Shown here in pieces: positions 54,126 through 61,918 of a stretch of 64,000 bases of DNA (its first letter is position 1; every line of letters starts with the position of its first letter). This DNA comes from CAVQBJ01 sp963819075. GTDB lineage: Bacteria; Actinomycetota; Thermoleophilia; Solirubrobacterales; Solirubrobacteraceae. The DNA lies in contig CAWFUP010000003.1 of assembly GCA_963819075.1 (NCBI GenBank), forward strand, positions 248,001-312,000, written 5' to 3'. The position numbers were made by a program, and so were the translations under genes. The notes under the pieces were generated by a model, which had not been told where the DNA came from, made no database searches, and was given only the letters and a program-made list of their open reading frames with translations.

Positions 54126-55442
54126 TCAGCCGGTGAAGCGGGGGATGACGGCGTGTGCCGGGACGGCACGCGAGTAGCGCAGCGAGCTCTCCTTCGGCTC
54201 GCCGCAGAGCGTGGTCGTCTTCGTCGTCAGGGTGTGGGTGCCGTAGCGGCCCTTGGAGACCGGGACCGTGTAGGCAAAGCCGGTCTTGCCGCTGTTCGCC
54301 TTCTTGAGCGTCTTGACGGCGTGACCGTCGACATAGAAGACGACGCTCTTGATCCCGCTGCCCGTGACGAGCGCCGTGAACTGCTTGTTCGCGGAGATCT
54401 TCGTCTCGTGCAGCGTCACCTTCGTCGCCGTGCAGGCCTTGAAGGGCAGCACACCGCTCGACCCGACCGGCGTCGTGGTCGTCGTCACGGCGGGCGTGAT
54501 CGTCGTGGTCGTCGTCGGCGTAGTGGTCGTCGTGGTCGTCGGCGTGGTCGTCGTGGACGTGCTGCAAGTCGACGAGGTGGTGGTCGTGGTGGTGGACGTC
54601 GACGTCGTCGAGGACGTCGTACACGTCGGCGTGGTGGTGGTCGTGGTCGTCGTCGGCGTGGTGGTCGTCGTGGTCGTCGTCGGCGTGGTGGTCGTCGTGG
54701 TCGTCGTCGGCGTGGTGGTCGTCGTGGTCGTCGTGGTCGTCGTCAGCGTCGCGACCTCGTTGACGTCAGTGCACGGCCCCGACACAGCGGGGTTGTAGCC
54801 ATCGCCGCTGTAGCTGGCGACCCAGTGGTACGCGCCGGGCGCCGTCGGCGTGAGGGCCGGCGAGGTATAGCTGCCGTTCCCGTTGACGCTGACCGGGGCC
54901 GTCGTCTGGGGCGTGCCGGTGCAGCCCGAATCGTTGGGGCCGTAGAGCCTCCAGGTGATCGTGCCTGAGGGGTTGACGCCCTGACGAAGCGTTGCCACGT
55001 CGGTTATCGGCGTGCCAACCGACGCGGTCGACGGAGTCGCCTGCGTCGAGATGAGGATCGGCGGGCAGGTGGCGATGTGGTAGCCCGGGGAGCCGGTGGA
55101 GATGCTGTTGTGGTTGCCGTCAATCGTCTGGCTCGAGGTCCAGCTCGACGACGCGATGACGTGCCCGTTCACGGCCGGGAAGGTGAAGGGCTGGGAGAAG
55201 TTCGGCGTGAGGTTGTTGTTGAAGCTCACGTTGCCGGTGAAGGTGATTGCAGCGCCGCCGGCATCCGGGATGAACGTGAGCGAGTAGCTCGGGGTGTTGA
55301 AGTCCGGGCCGCCGGACGCGAAATTGGACCAGCTGATGGTCGCCGAGCCACACGCGGTCTGCAGGCTGGCGTTGTGCGCCTCGGCCACGGATGGGAAGGC
55401 AACCGAGACCAGAACAGCTATGGGGAGTAGGAACTTCTTCAT
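54126..55442 (-). CDS. secreted Thr-rich surface protein (short paralogue, one Ig-like repeat)
   Basis: 438 residues. Signal peptide 1-22 (LLPIAVLVSVAFPSVAEA) is followed by an N-terminal beta domain (23-127, HNASLQTACGSATISWSNF), one ~105-residue Ig-like repeat (STASVGTPITDVATLRQGVN, SGTITWRLYGPNDSGCTG, YHWVASYSGDGYNPAV), a ~100-residue Thr tract with regular TTTTTTTTP units, and a C-terminal domain ending HAVIPRFTG. Every domain except the Thr tract is shared with the 1472-residue protein at 56440. It probably serves as a wall or surface protein, with the glycosylatable Thr tract acting as a stalk. AGGAGATCC precedes the ATG. Confidence 0.8.
   Translation of the reverse strand: MKKFLLPIAVLVSVAFPSVAEAHNASLQTACGSATISWSNFASGGPDFNTPSYSLTFIPDAGGAAITFTGNVSFNNNLTPNFSQPFTFPAVNGHVIASSSWTSSQTIDGNHNSISTGSPGYHIATCPPILISTQATPSTASVGTPITDVATLRQGVNPSGTITWRLYGPNDSGCTGTPQTTAPVSVNGNGSYTSPALTPTAPGAYHWVASYSGDGYNPAVSGPCTDVNEVATLTTTTTTTTTTTPTTTTTTTTPTTTTTTTTPTTTTTTTTPTCTTSSTTSTSTTTTTTSSTCSTSTTTTPTTTTTTTPTTTTTITPAVTTTTTPVGSSGVLPFKACTATKVTLHETKISANKQFTALVTGSGIKSVVFYVDGHAVKTLKKANSGKTGFAYTVPVSKGRYGTHTLTTKTTTLCGEPKESSLRYSRAVPAHAVIPRFTG
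54625..54732. repeat. 27-bp tandem repeat encoding TTTTTTTTP units
   Basis: Four tandem 27-bp units starting GTCGGCGTGGTGGTSGTCGT. Units 2-4 (54652-54732) are identical and unit 1 differs at one base. On the coding (minus) strand each unit is eight Thr and one Pro. The period is a multiple of three, so copy-number change would alter stalk length without breaking the frame. Confidence 0.9.
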
Positions 55443-55723
55443 TGGATCTCCTGATGTAAGGGATGTTCCGCCGAGTCCCGCTCTTTGCTCGGATCTCGAT
55501 TCGACATGTGGCCATATCTGCCGGCCGGGACTTTAGTCGCACCCAGGGGGCGCTCACAAGCGACTGCACGTAACCATGCGTACGTTTCCGTCGCGTTGCG
55601 CACCGAGATTTAGATGCCATCCCGCAGAACTTGAGGCCTTTCGGCCGCTTTGGACGAACGATTGATACGGCGGCGTCGGCGCAGGATCGAGCGCGCACCG
55701 TCGGCCGGTTAGGCTGTGCGACG

Positions 55724-56038
55724 ATGCGAGGCACGATGACGGCACCGGTGGCCGCGGCGAGCTTCATCGCCGGCTATGCGACGGTCGTCGCCACCGGGTC
55801 GCGTACCGCCGGCGGCCTCGTGCTGCTGGCCGGCGGCGCGTGGTGCGTGCGAGCCTGGCTGCGCCATCACGACCGCCGCACGGCGGCGATGCTGGCCGGT
55901 GTGGCGCTCGCCGCGTTCGTGCTCTCGCACGTCCTGGCGCTCGCCATCGGGGCGTGGCCATCGGTCCTGCTCGTCGCGGCGGTCACCGGCGCGATCGTCT
56001 GGCAGCGGGCCGACGCCACAGCGGCGCGGGCGCGCTGA
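55724..56038 (+). CDS. small membrane protein
   Basis: 104 residues with three or four hydrophobic helices: PVAAASFIAGYATVVATGSR, GGLVLLAGGAWCVRAWLRHH, MLAGVALAAFVLSHVLALAI and SVLLVAAVTGAIVW. The GGLVLLAGGAWC motif recurs in small actinobacterial membrane proteins of unknown function. ATG 55724 or 55736. It lies between the two divergent repeat-protein genes but is not obviously related to them. Confidence 0.65.
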   Translation: MRGTMTAPVAAASFIAGYATVVATGSRTAGGLVLLAGGAWCVRAWLRHHDRRTAAMLAGVALAAFVLSHVLALAIGAWPSVLLVAAVTGAIVWQRADATAARAR

Positions 56039-56439
56039 GGGGCCCGCGGCCGCCCGCGCGGCCCCGGTCCATTCCTCGGCACCGCAGGGGCCCACGGGAC
56101 CTCGGTCAACCGCGTTTGCGACAGATCCCGTACGACGTTCGTCCAGGTCAACGCTGCACATTCGTGGGTGAAGACACCCGTTTCCGGCTGACCTGAGACG
56201 CCGCGATCCCCGCAAGTCCGGCCGCGATTGCTCAGGTTTTCGTAAGCGCGGGGACCTTCGAACTCGCCGCAAACCCGCTCGAAGCGCTGCAACCCTGCGC
56301 CCACCTGCTTGGCGGTAATCGTTAATAAGGTCTAAAGTCCGCGCGATCGGCAGGAGCGTCGCGCTCCGACCTCGCAGGACGATCGGTGCGGCGGCGCGCT
56401 TGGCAGGGAGTCTGACCCACAGCGAAGGAGTACCGCGCG
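56039..56439. other. 401-bp leader region upstream of the giant repeat protein
   Basis: It begins with a GC-rich imperfect hairpin (GGGGCCCGCGG... CCGCGCGGCCCC, about 56039-56065), which may terminate the small membrane protein gene. It then contains CTAAAGTCC (56332-56340) followed by CGGCAG (56348-56353), a combination also present upstream of the short paralogue. GCGAAGGAG ends 9 bases before ATG 56440. No protein-coding frame is supported. A structured leader is possible but no known riboswitch was matched. Confidence 0.45.
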
Positions 56440-59400
56440 ATGATCCGCAAGACACTCGTTCTCACCGTCGTTTTCTTCGCGGTGATCGTCGCGTCGGCTT
56501 CGGCCCACACGATCGCGATCAATGCGACGTGCGGGTCGGTGACGCTCCAGTGGTTCAACTTCAACGACGGTGGCTTCAACAACGGCCTCAACGGCGGGCA
56601 GAACATGCCGACGTGGCGGGTCGCCTTCACCCCGGCCGGACAGTCGTCTCCGACGACGAACCTGAGCGGCCAGGTCACGTTTGGCAACACGGTCACGGAG
56701 CGCAACGTCGCGCAATACACGCTCACCGTGGGGATCCCGGCGCAGAACGGCACCGTGCAGGTGCTGTCCGCGTGGACGTCACACCAGACGAGCGACGGCA
56801 ACGCCGACTCGGTCTCCCAGCAGGCGACGATCACGAACTGCTCCTACACGCCGTCGCTGTCGACGTCCGCCTCCCCGGCGATCGCGACCGCCGGCGCGCC
56901 CATCACGGACGTCGCGACGCTGAGCGGGGGCTTCCAGCCGACCGGCTCGATCACCTGGCGGCTGTACGGACCGAATGACCCCACCTGCACGAATCCGAAT
57001 GCACCGCTCGTCACGACCACCAACGTGAACGGAGACGGCGCCTACACGTCTCCGCCGCTCACTCCGACGCAGGCCGGCCCCTACCACTGGGTGGCCAGCT
57101 ACAGCGGCGACGTCAACAACCTGCCCGTCGGCCCGGTCGGCTGTAACGATCCCAACGAGGCGGTGACGATCCAGACGACCCCCGGGCTGACCACGACCGC
57201 CTCGCCTGCGGTGGCCAGCGTCGGCAATGCGATCAAGGACATCGCCACGCTCTCCGGCGGTGACAATCCGACCGGCACGATCTCCTGGAGGCTCTACGGC
57301 CCCAACGACCCCGGCTGCACGGGCGCCAACCCGCCGATCGTGTCGGTGGTTGTCAACGGCGACGGGCCGTACACCAGCCCGACGATCACCGCCACCCAGG
57401 CCGGGATCTACCACTGGGTGGCCAGCTACGGCGGCGACACCTTCAATCTGCCCGTCGGCCCGGTCGGCTGCACCGACCCCAACGAGCAGGTCACCGTCCA
57501 GACGACCCCGGGCCTAACCACAAGCGCCTCGCCGGCCGTCGCGAGCGTGGGCGCCACGATCGCCGACGTCGCGACGCTGTCCGGCGGCGACAACCCGACG
57601 GGCACGATCACCTGGAAGCTCTACGGGCCCAACGACGACAGCTGCTCGGCCGCCAACCCGCCGAGCGTCACGCTTGCGGTGAACGGAGACGGCCCGTACA
57701 CCAGCCCGACGATCACGCCCACGCAGGGCGGGACCTACCACTGGGTGGCCAGCTACGGCGGCGACAAGTTCAACCTGCCGGTCGGCCCGGTCGGCTGCGC
57801 CGACCCGGCCGAGCAGGTCACGATCCAGACGACCCCCGGGCTGACCACGAGCGCGTCCCCGGCCGTGGCCAGCGTCGGCACGGCGATCAAGGACGTCGCC
57901 ACCCTGTCCGGCGGCAACGACCCGACCGGCACCATCACCTGGAAGCTCTACGGCCCCAACGACAACAGCTGCTCCGCCGCCAACCCGCCCAGCGTCACGC
58001 TTGCGGTGAACGGAGACGGCCCGTACACCAGCCCGACGATCACGCCCACGCAGGGCGGGACCTACCACTGGGTGGCCAGCTACGGCGGCGACAAGTTCAA
58101 CCTGCCGGTCGGCCCGGTCGGCTGCGCCGACCCGGCCGAGCAGGTCACGATCCAGACGACCCCCGGGCTGACCACGAGCGCGTCCCCGGCCGTGGCCAGC
58201 GTCGGCACGGCGATCAAGGACGTCGCCACCCTGTCCGGCGGCAACGACCCGACCGGCACCATCACCTGGAAGCTCTACGGCCCCAACGACAACAGCTGCT
58301 CCGCCGCCAACCCGCCCAGCGTCCACGAGACCGTCAACGGCGATGGGCCCTACACCAGCCCGACCATCACCCCGAGCCAGGCCGGGAGCTACCACTGGGT
58401 GGCCTCCTACGGCGGCGACGGCTTCAACCTCCCGATCGGCCCGGTCGGCTGCACCGACCCCAGCGAACAGGTGACCATCCAGACGACTCCGGGGCTGACG
58501 ACAAGCGCCTCCCCGGCCAACGCAACGGTGGGGACGCCGATCAAGGACGTGGCCACGCTCACCGGCGGCTCTGACCCGACCGGCACGATCACCTGGAAGC
58601 TCTACGGCCCCAACGACGACAGCTGCTCGGCCGCCAACCCGCCGACCGTCAGCGAAGCCGTCCACGGCGATGATCCCTACACCAGCCCGGCGATCACGCC
58701 CACGCAGGGGGGGACCTACCACTGGGTGGCCAGCTACGGCGGGGACACCTTCAACCTGCCCGTCGGTCCCGTCGGCTGCAACGACCCCAGCGAACAGGTC
58801 ACCGTCCAAGCGATCCCGACGCTGACGACAAGCGCCTCCCCGGCCAACGCAACGGTGGGGACGCCGATCAAGGACGTCGCCACTCTCACCGGAGACAACC
58901 CGACCGGCATGATCACCTGGAAGCTGTACGGCCCCAACGACGCCAGCTGCTCGGCCGCCAACCCGCCGAGCGTCAGCGTGTCGGTCAACGGCGACGGGGC
59001 CTATACCTCGCCGACGATCACCCCGATCGCCGTCGGCACCTACCAATGGGTGGCCGCGTACAACGGCGACAAGTTCAACACGTCCGTCGGTCCCGTCGGC
59101 TGTGACGACCCCCACGAGCAGGTCACGATCGCGCCGGCGAGCCCGGCGCTGACGACGACCGCGTCGCCCGCGAACGCGGCGATCAACACCGCGATCACCG
59201 ACGTGGCGACGCTGAGCGGCGGGTACAACCCGACCGGCACGATCACCTGGAAGCTGTACGGCCCCAACGACCCGGGCTGCTCGGCCGCCAACCCGCCGAG
59301 CGTCAGCGCGTCAGTCAACGGCAACGGCCCGTACACGAGCCCGCCGATCACTCCGACGGCCGCCGGCAACTACCACTGGGTGGCCAAGTACAACGGCGAC

Positions 59401-60858
59401 GCCAACAACACCCCGGTCGGCCCGGTCGGCTGCAACGACGCCAACGAGGCGGTCACCATCGCACCGGCCGGTCCCGCACTGACGACGACCGCGTCCGCCG
59501 GCGTTCTGGTGAACAACGCGATCACCGACGTGGCGACGCTGACTGGGGGCGTCAACCCGACCGGCACGATCACCTGGAAGCTGTACGGCCCCAACGATCC
59601 GAGCTGCTCGGCCGCCAACCCGCCGAGCGTCAGCGCGTCAGTCAACGGCAACGGCCCGTACACGAGCCCGCCGATCACTCCGACGGCCGCCGGCAACTAC
59701 CACTGGGTGGCCAAGTACAACGGCGACGCCAACAACACCCCGGTCGGCCCCATCGGTTGCAACGATCCAAGCGAAGCGGTCACCATCCAGGCCACGCCCG
59801 GGCTGACCACGAGCGCCTCGCCGGCCAGCGCAGACGTGGGCACGGCCATCAAGGACGTCGCCACGTTGACCGGGGGCGACAGCCCGACCGGCACGATCAC
59901 GTGGAAGCTCTACGGCCCGAACGACAGCAGCTGCTCGGCTGCAAACCCGCCGAGCGTCAGCGAGAGCGTCAACGGCGACGGGGCGTACACCAGCCCCACC
60001 ATCACCCCGAGCCAGGCTGGGACCTACCACTGGGTGGCCAGCTACAGCGGCGACGCGTTCAACCTCGCGGTCGGCCCGGTCGGCTGCACCGATCCGAACG
60101 AAGCCGTGACGCTGAACGCACTCGTGCCCTCGTTCACTCTGCAGAAGCTCCAGTCGCTCACGACGTCGGGTTACACCTCCAGCCCGATCACGGCGCCGAT
60201 CGGATCGACGATCAACTACGAGATCATCGTCACGAACACCGGCAAGACGCCCCTTTCGCTCGCCCTGGTCGACCCGATGTGCACCGCCATCAGCGGCCCG
60301 AACGGCAATATCTCCGGTGGCAACCTCGCGGTGGGTGGCACGGCGACCTACACCTGCGTGCACGTCGTGGTGGCCGGCGACGCGCCGACCTACGTCAACG
60401 TCGCGCAGGTGACGGCGACGCCGCCGGGCGGCAGTCCGCTACCGCCGCAGCGCAGCTCGGTGCTGGCGAACGTCCCGGGCCAGGGCGTCCAGGCGTGCAC
60501 GACCTCGACGACCAAGCTCACGCAGACGGCGAAGACCGTCACCACGGTCCACAAGAGCAAGGGTAAGACGGTGACGATGAAGAACCAGATCATCACCGCG
60601 ATCCTGAGCGACCCCAACCACGGGACGGACATCTCGAAGGTCGTGTTCTCGCTTGACGGCCGCAAGATCAAGACGCTCACCAAGCCCAACCTGTCGGGCG
60701 GTCGCTTCGAGGTGACCGTCTCGACGGCGAGCACGCGCTACGGCGCGCATCGCGTCACCGCGGCGGTGACGATGATCTGCGGCCCCGGGCAGACGAAGAC
60801 GGTGGCCTTCCAGCACGCCCTGCCGGCGATCAAGATCGTTCCGCGGTTCACCGGCTGA
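56440..60858 (+). CDS. giant secreted repeat protein with ten Ig-like domains
   Basis: 1472 residues. Signal peptide 1-22 (TLVLTVVFFAVIVASASA); N-terminal beta domain 23-136 homologous to the short paralogue; ten tandem ~109-residue Ig-like repeats (137-1227) of the form TTSASPAxxxVGTxIxDVAT, PTGTITWKLYGPNDxSC, GTYHWVASYGGD, PVGPVGCxDP, each with two conserved Cys; a DUF11-like domain (about 1228-1345, INYEIIVTNTGKTPLSLALV); and a C-terminal domain ending IKIVPRFTG. There is no LPXTG motif or C-terminal membrane helix. It is probably an adhesin or surface-layer filament. AAGGAG lies upstream. Confidence 0.88.
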   Translation: MIRKTLVLTVVFFAVIVASASAHTIAINATCGSVTLQWFNFNDGGFNNGLNGGQNMPTWRVAFTPAGQSSPTTNLSGQVTFGNTVTERNVAQYTLTVGIPAQNGTVQVLSAWTSHQTSDGNADSVSQQATITNCSYTPSLSTSASPAIATAGAPITDVATLSGGFQPTGSITWRLYGPNDPTCTNPNAPLVTTTNVNGDGAYTSPPLTPTQAGPYHWVASYSGDVNNLPVGPVGCNDPNEAVTIQTTPGLTTTASPAVASVGNAIKDIATLSGGDNPTGTISWRLYGPNDPGCTGANPPIVSVVVNGDGPYTSPTITATQAGIYHWVASYGGDTFNLPVGPVGCTDPNEQVTVQTTPGLTTSASPAVASVGATIADVATLSGGDNPTGTITWKLYGPNDDSCSAANPPSVTLAVNGDGPYTSPTITPTQGGTYHWVASYGGDKFNLPVGPVGCADPAEQVTIQTTPGLTTSASPAVASVGTAIKDVATLSGGNDPTGTITWKLYGPNDNSCSAANPPSVTLAVNGDGPYTSPTITPTQGGTYHWVASYGGDKFNLPVGPVGCADPAEQVTIQTTPGLTTSASPAVASVGTAIKDVATLSGGNDPTGTITWKLYGPNDNSCSAANPPSVHETVNGDGPYTSPTITPSQAGSYHWVASYGGDGFNLPIGPVGCTDPSEQVTIQTTPGLTTSASPANATVGTPIKDVATLTGGSDPTGTITWKLYGPNDDSCSAANPPTVSEAVHGDDPYTSPAITPTQGGTYHWVASYGGDTFNLPVGPVGCNDPSEQVTVQAIPTLTTSASPANATVGTPIKDVATLTGDNPTGMITWKLYGPNDASCSAANPPSVSVSVNGDGAYTSPTITPIAVGTYQWVAAYNGDKFNTSVGPVGCDDPHEQVTIAPASPALTTTASPANAAINTAITDVATLSGGYNPTGTITWKLYGPNDPGCSAANPPSVSASVNGNGPYTSPPITPTAAGNYHWVAKYNGDANNTPVGPVGCNDANEAVTIAPAGPALTTTASAGVLVNNAITDVATLTGGVNPTGTITWKLYGPNDPSCSAANPPSVSASVNGNGPYTSPPITPTAAGNYHWVAKYNGDANNTPVGPIGCNDPSEAVTIQATPGLTTSASPASADVGTAIKDVATLTGGDSPTGTITWKLYGPNDSSCSAANPPSVSESVNGDGAYTSPTITPSQAGTYHWVASYSGDAFNLAVGPVGCTDPNEAVTLNALVPSFTLQKLQSLTTSGYTSSPITAPIGSTINYEIIVTNTGKTPLSLALVDPMCTAISGPNGNISGGNLAVGGTATYTCVHVVVAGDAPTYVNVAQVTATPPGGSPLPPQRSSVLANVPGQGVQACTTSTTKLTQTAKTVTTVHKSKGKTVTMKNQIITAILSDPNHGTDISKVVFSLDGRKIKTLTKPNLSGGRFEVTVSTASTRYGAHRVTAAVTMICGPGQTKTVAFQHALPAIKIVPRFTG
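56848..60120. repeat. ten tandem ~327-bp DNA repeats
   Basis: In-frame repeats coding for the Ig-like domains, about 327 bp each (two units are slightly shorter). The 327-bp segments 57664-57990 and 57991-58317 appear identical base for base, while outer units have diverged, which indicates a recent duplication or gene conversion in the middle of the array. Confidence 0.93.
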
Positions 60859-60875
60859 GCCGCGAACCGCGGAAC
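60838..60875. terminator. hairpin overlapping the giant gene's last codons
   Basis: GTTCCGCGGTTC (60838-60849) pairs perfectly with GAACCGCGGAAC (60864-60875) over a 14-base loop. The left arm is the coding sequence of VPRF near the C-terminus. It sits between convergent genes (stops at 60858 and 60885). No long T-tract, so it is likely a bidirectional or attenuating structure. Confidence 0.6.
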
Positions 60876-60884
60876 GTTGTCGCG

Positions 60885-61352
60885 TCAGCCGCCGAAGAGG
60901 CCGAGCGCCTTGCCGCTGGCCTCGAAGTCGGGAAGCGAGCGGCCCGTCTCGAGCTGCAGGTTGGCGATGTCGGTCTTGGCAGCGGCGGTCTTGCCGGTCT
61001 GCACCGCCAGCACCGCGGCCAGGCCATCGCCGGCCGCTCCATAGACGTCACCGAGCGCCGTCAGCGCCTGTGACTGCGCCGAGCGTCCCGTGCTCGTCGA
61101 CGGCTTCTGGCCGCGCACGACGCGGCCAACCGTGCTGAAGTCCGACTGCGCCTTCTTCAGATGGCTCCAGACCGACGAGGCCGTCGCCTTGGTGGGAACG
61201 GAGCTCGTCTCCGCGAGCAGGATGATGTCGGCCGTGAGCGTCGCCTTGTACGGGGCGAGCGCCCGGACCATGGTGGCGTCGCTCGCCTGGGCCATGGACG
61301 GCAGAACGAGCGCCGGCACCAGGCCGCACAGCAGTAGAAATCGTCGTTGCAT
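60885..61352 (-). CDS. small secreted helical protein
   Basis: 155 residues from ATG 61352 with AGAGGAG upstream. Signal peptide 1-23 (RRFLLLCGLVPALVLPSMAQ, then ASD). The mature protein is rich in Ala, Thr and Ser and predicted helical (TADIILLAETSSVPTKATAS, LTALGDVYGAAGDGLAAVLA), without cysteines. No family known to me. It converges on the giant surface-protein gene and has a sigma-28-like promoter sequence upstream. Confidence 0.65.
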   Translation of the reverse strand: MQRRFLLLCGLVPALVLPSMAQASDATMVRALAPYKATLTADIILLAETSSVPTKATASSVWSHLKKAQSDFSTVGRVVRGQKPSTSTGRSAQSQALTALGDVYGAAGDGLAAVLAVQTGKTAAAKTDIANLQLETGRSLPDFEASGKALGLFGG

Positions 61353-61391
61353 CGTGGCTCCTCTAAGGCATTTGCAGACGGGTACCCCACG

Positions 61392-61419
61392 TTGTCGGCC
61401 GATCCGAGCCGTTCGTTGA
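61392..61419 (-). promoter_or_regulatory. sigma-28 (FliA)-like promoter for the small secreted protein
   Basis: Minus strand: TCAA (61419-61416), 16 bases, then GCCGACAA (61399-61392), close to the flagellar sigma consensus TAAA-N15-GCCGATAA. The predicted transcript start lies ~30 bases before ATG 61352, leaving room for its AGAGGAG ribosome-binding site. Confidence 0.4.
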
Positions 61420-61520
61420 GGATGAACGGCCCAACAGGACGGTTCGCCATCGGCCGGCAGGCGAGTCGCTCGCCTGCAGCAGTCCCTGCTCCTCCTCGTG
61501 CTCGACGTCACAATAGCGGG

Positions 61521-61793
61521 GTGCATCGGGAGATCCTCGCGCGCGTACGGGCGATTCCACCCGGCTGGGTGCGCACGTACGCCGACGTCTCGCCGGGCGC
61601 GCCGCGGCTCGCCGGATACGCCCTGCGGCACTGCGACGACCCCGATCTGCCCTGGCACCGCGTGGTTCGCGCCGACGGCTCGCTGGCCCAGGGCGAGCGC
61701 CAGCGCCGCCGCCTGCGCGCGGAGGGTGTGCCGTTCCGCGGCGAGCGCGTCGCTATGGATCGGGCCCGCCTGGACGAGCTCGACGCCCTCTGA
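61521..61793 (+). CDS. alkyltransferase-like protein (ATL, MGMT-related)
   Basis: 90 residues from GTG 61521. It has the fold of the O6-alkylguanine-DNA alkyltransferase C-terminal domain: RVRAIPPGWVRTYADVS, AGYALRHCDDPDLPWHRVVR, QGERQRRRLRAEGVPF. The active-site PCHR is PWHR, so the acceptor Cys is replaced by Trp. Such ATL proteins bind alkylated guanine without repairing it and hand it to nucleotide excision repair. The HTH reader segment is slightly shortened compared with longer members. Confidence 0.88.
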   Translation: MHREILARVRAIPPGWVRTYADVSPGAPRLAGYALRHCDDPDLPWHRVVRADGSLAQGERQRRRLRAEGVPFRGERVAMDRARLDELDAL

Positions 61794-61918
61794 CGGCCCG
61801 TTGAAGATCGCACGGGATCGCTCGGGTCGGGCGGCCCGCCGGTCGATGCTCTCGTTGGCGCAACTTGCGGCTCGTCCCCGCGTTGGTTGCAGTCGGCAGC
61901 GACCGCAGCCGTCACGAC

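Noticed and set aside
54349..54798. Val-rich plus-strand frame opposite the Thr tract
   Set aside because: GTC/GTG runs are the complement of Thr codons. The minus-strand gene has signal peptide, domains and ribosome-binding site.
56039..56439. c-di-AMP or c-di-GMP riboswitch in the long leader
   Set aside because: The leader has CGCAAACC and GGGGACC stretches, but the paired arrangement of the ydaO or GEMM consensus could not be found. A covariance-model search would decide.
57514..59115. Long open frame on the minus strand across the repeat array
   Set aside because: It is Arg/Gly/Val-rich, repeats with the 327-bp period and merely mirrors the plus-strand gene, which has a signal peptide and conserved domains.
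56848..60120. CRISPR array
   Set aside because: Repeats are 327 bp, contiguous and in frame, with no spacers and no cas genes.
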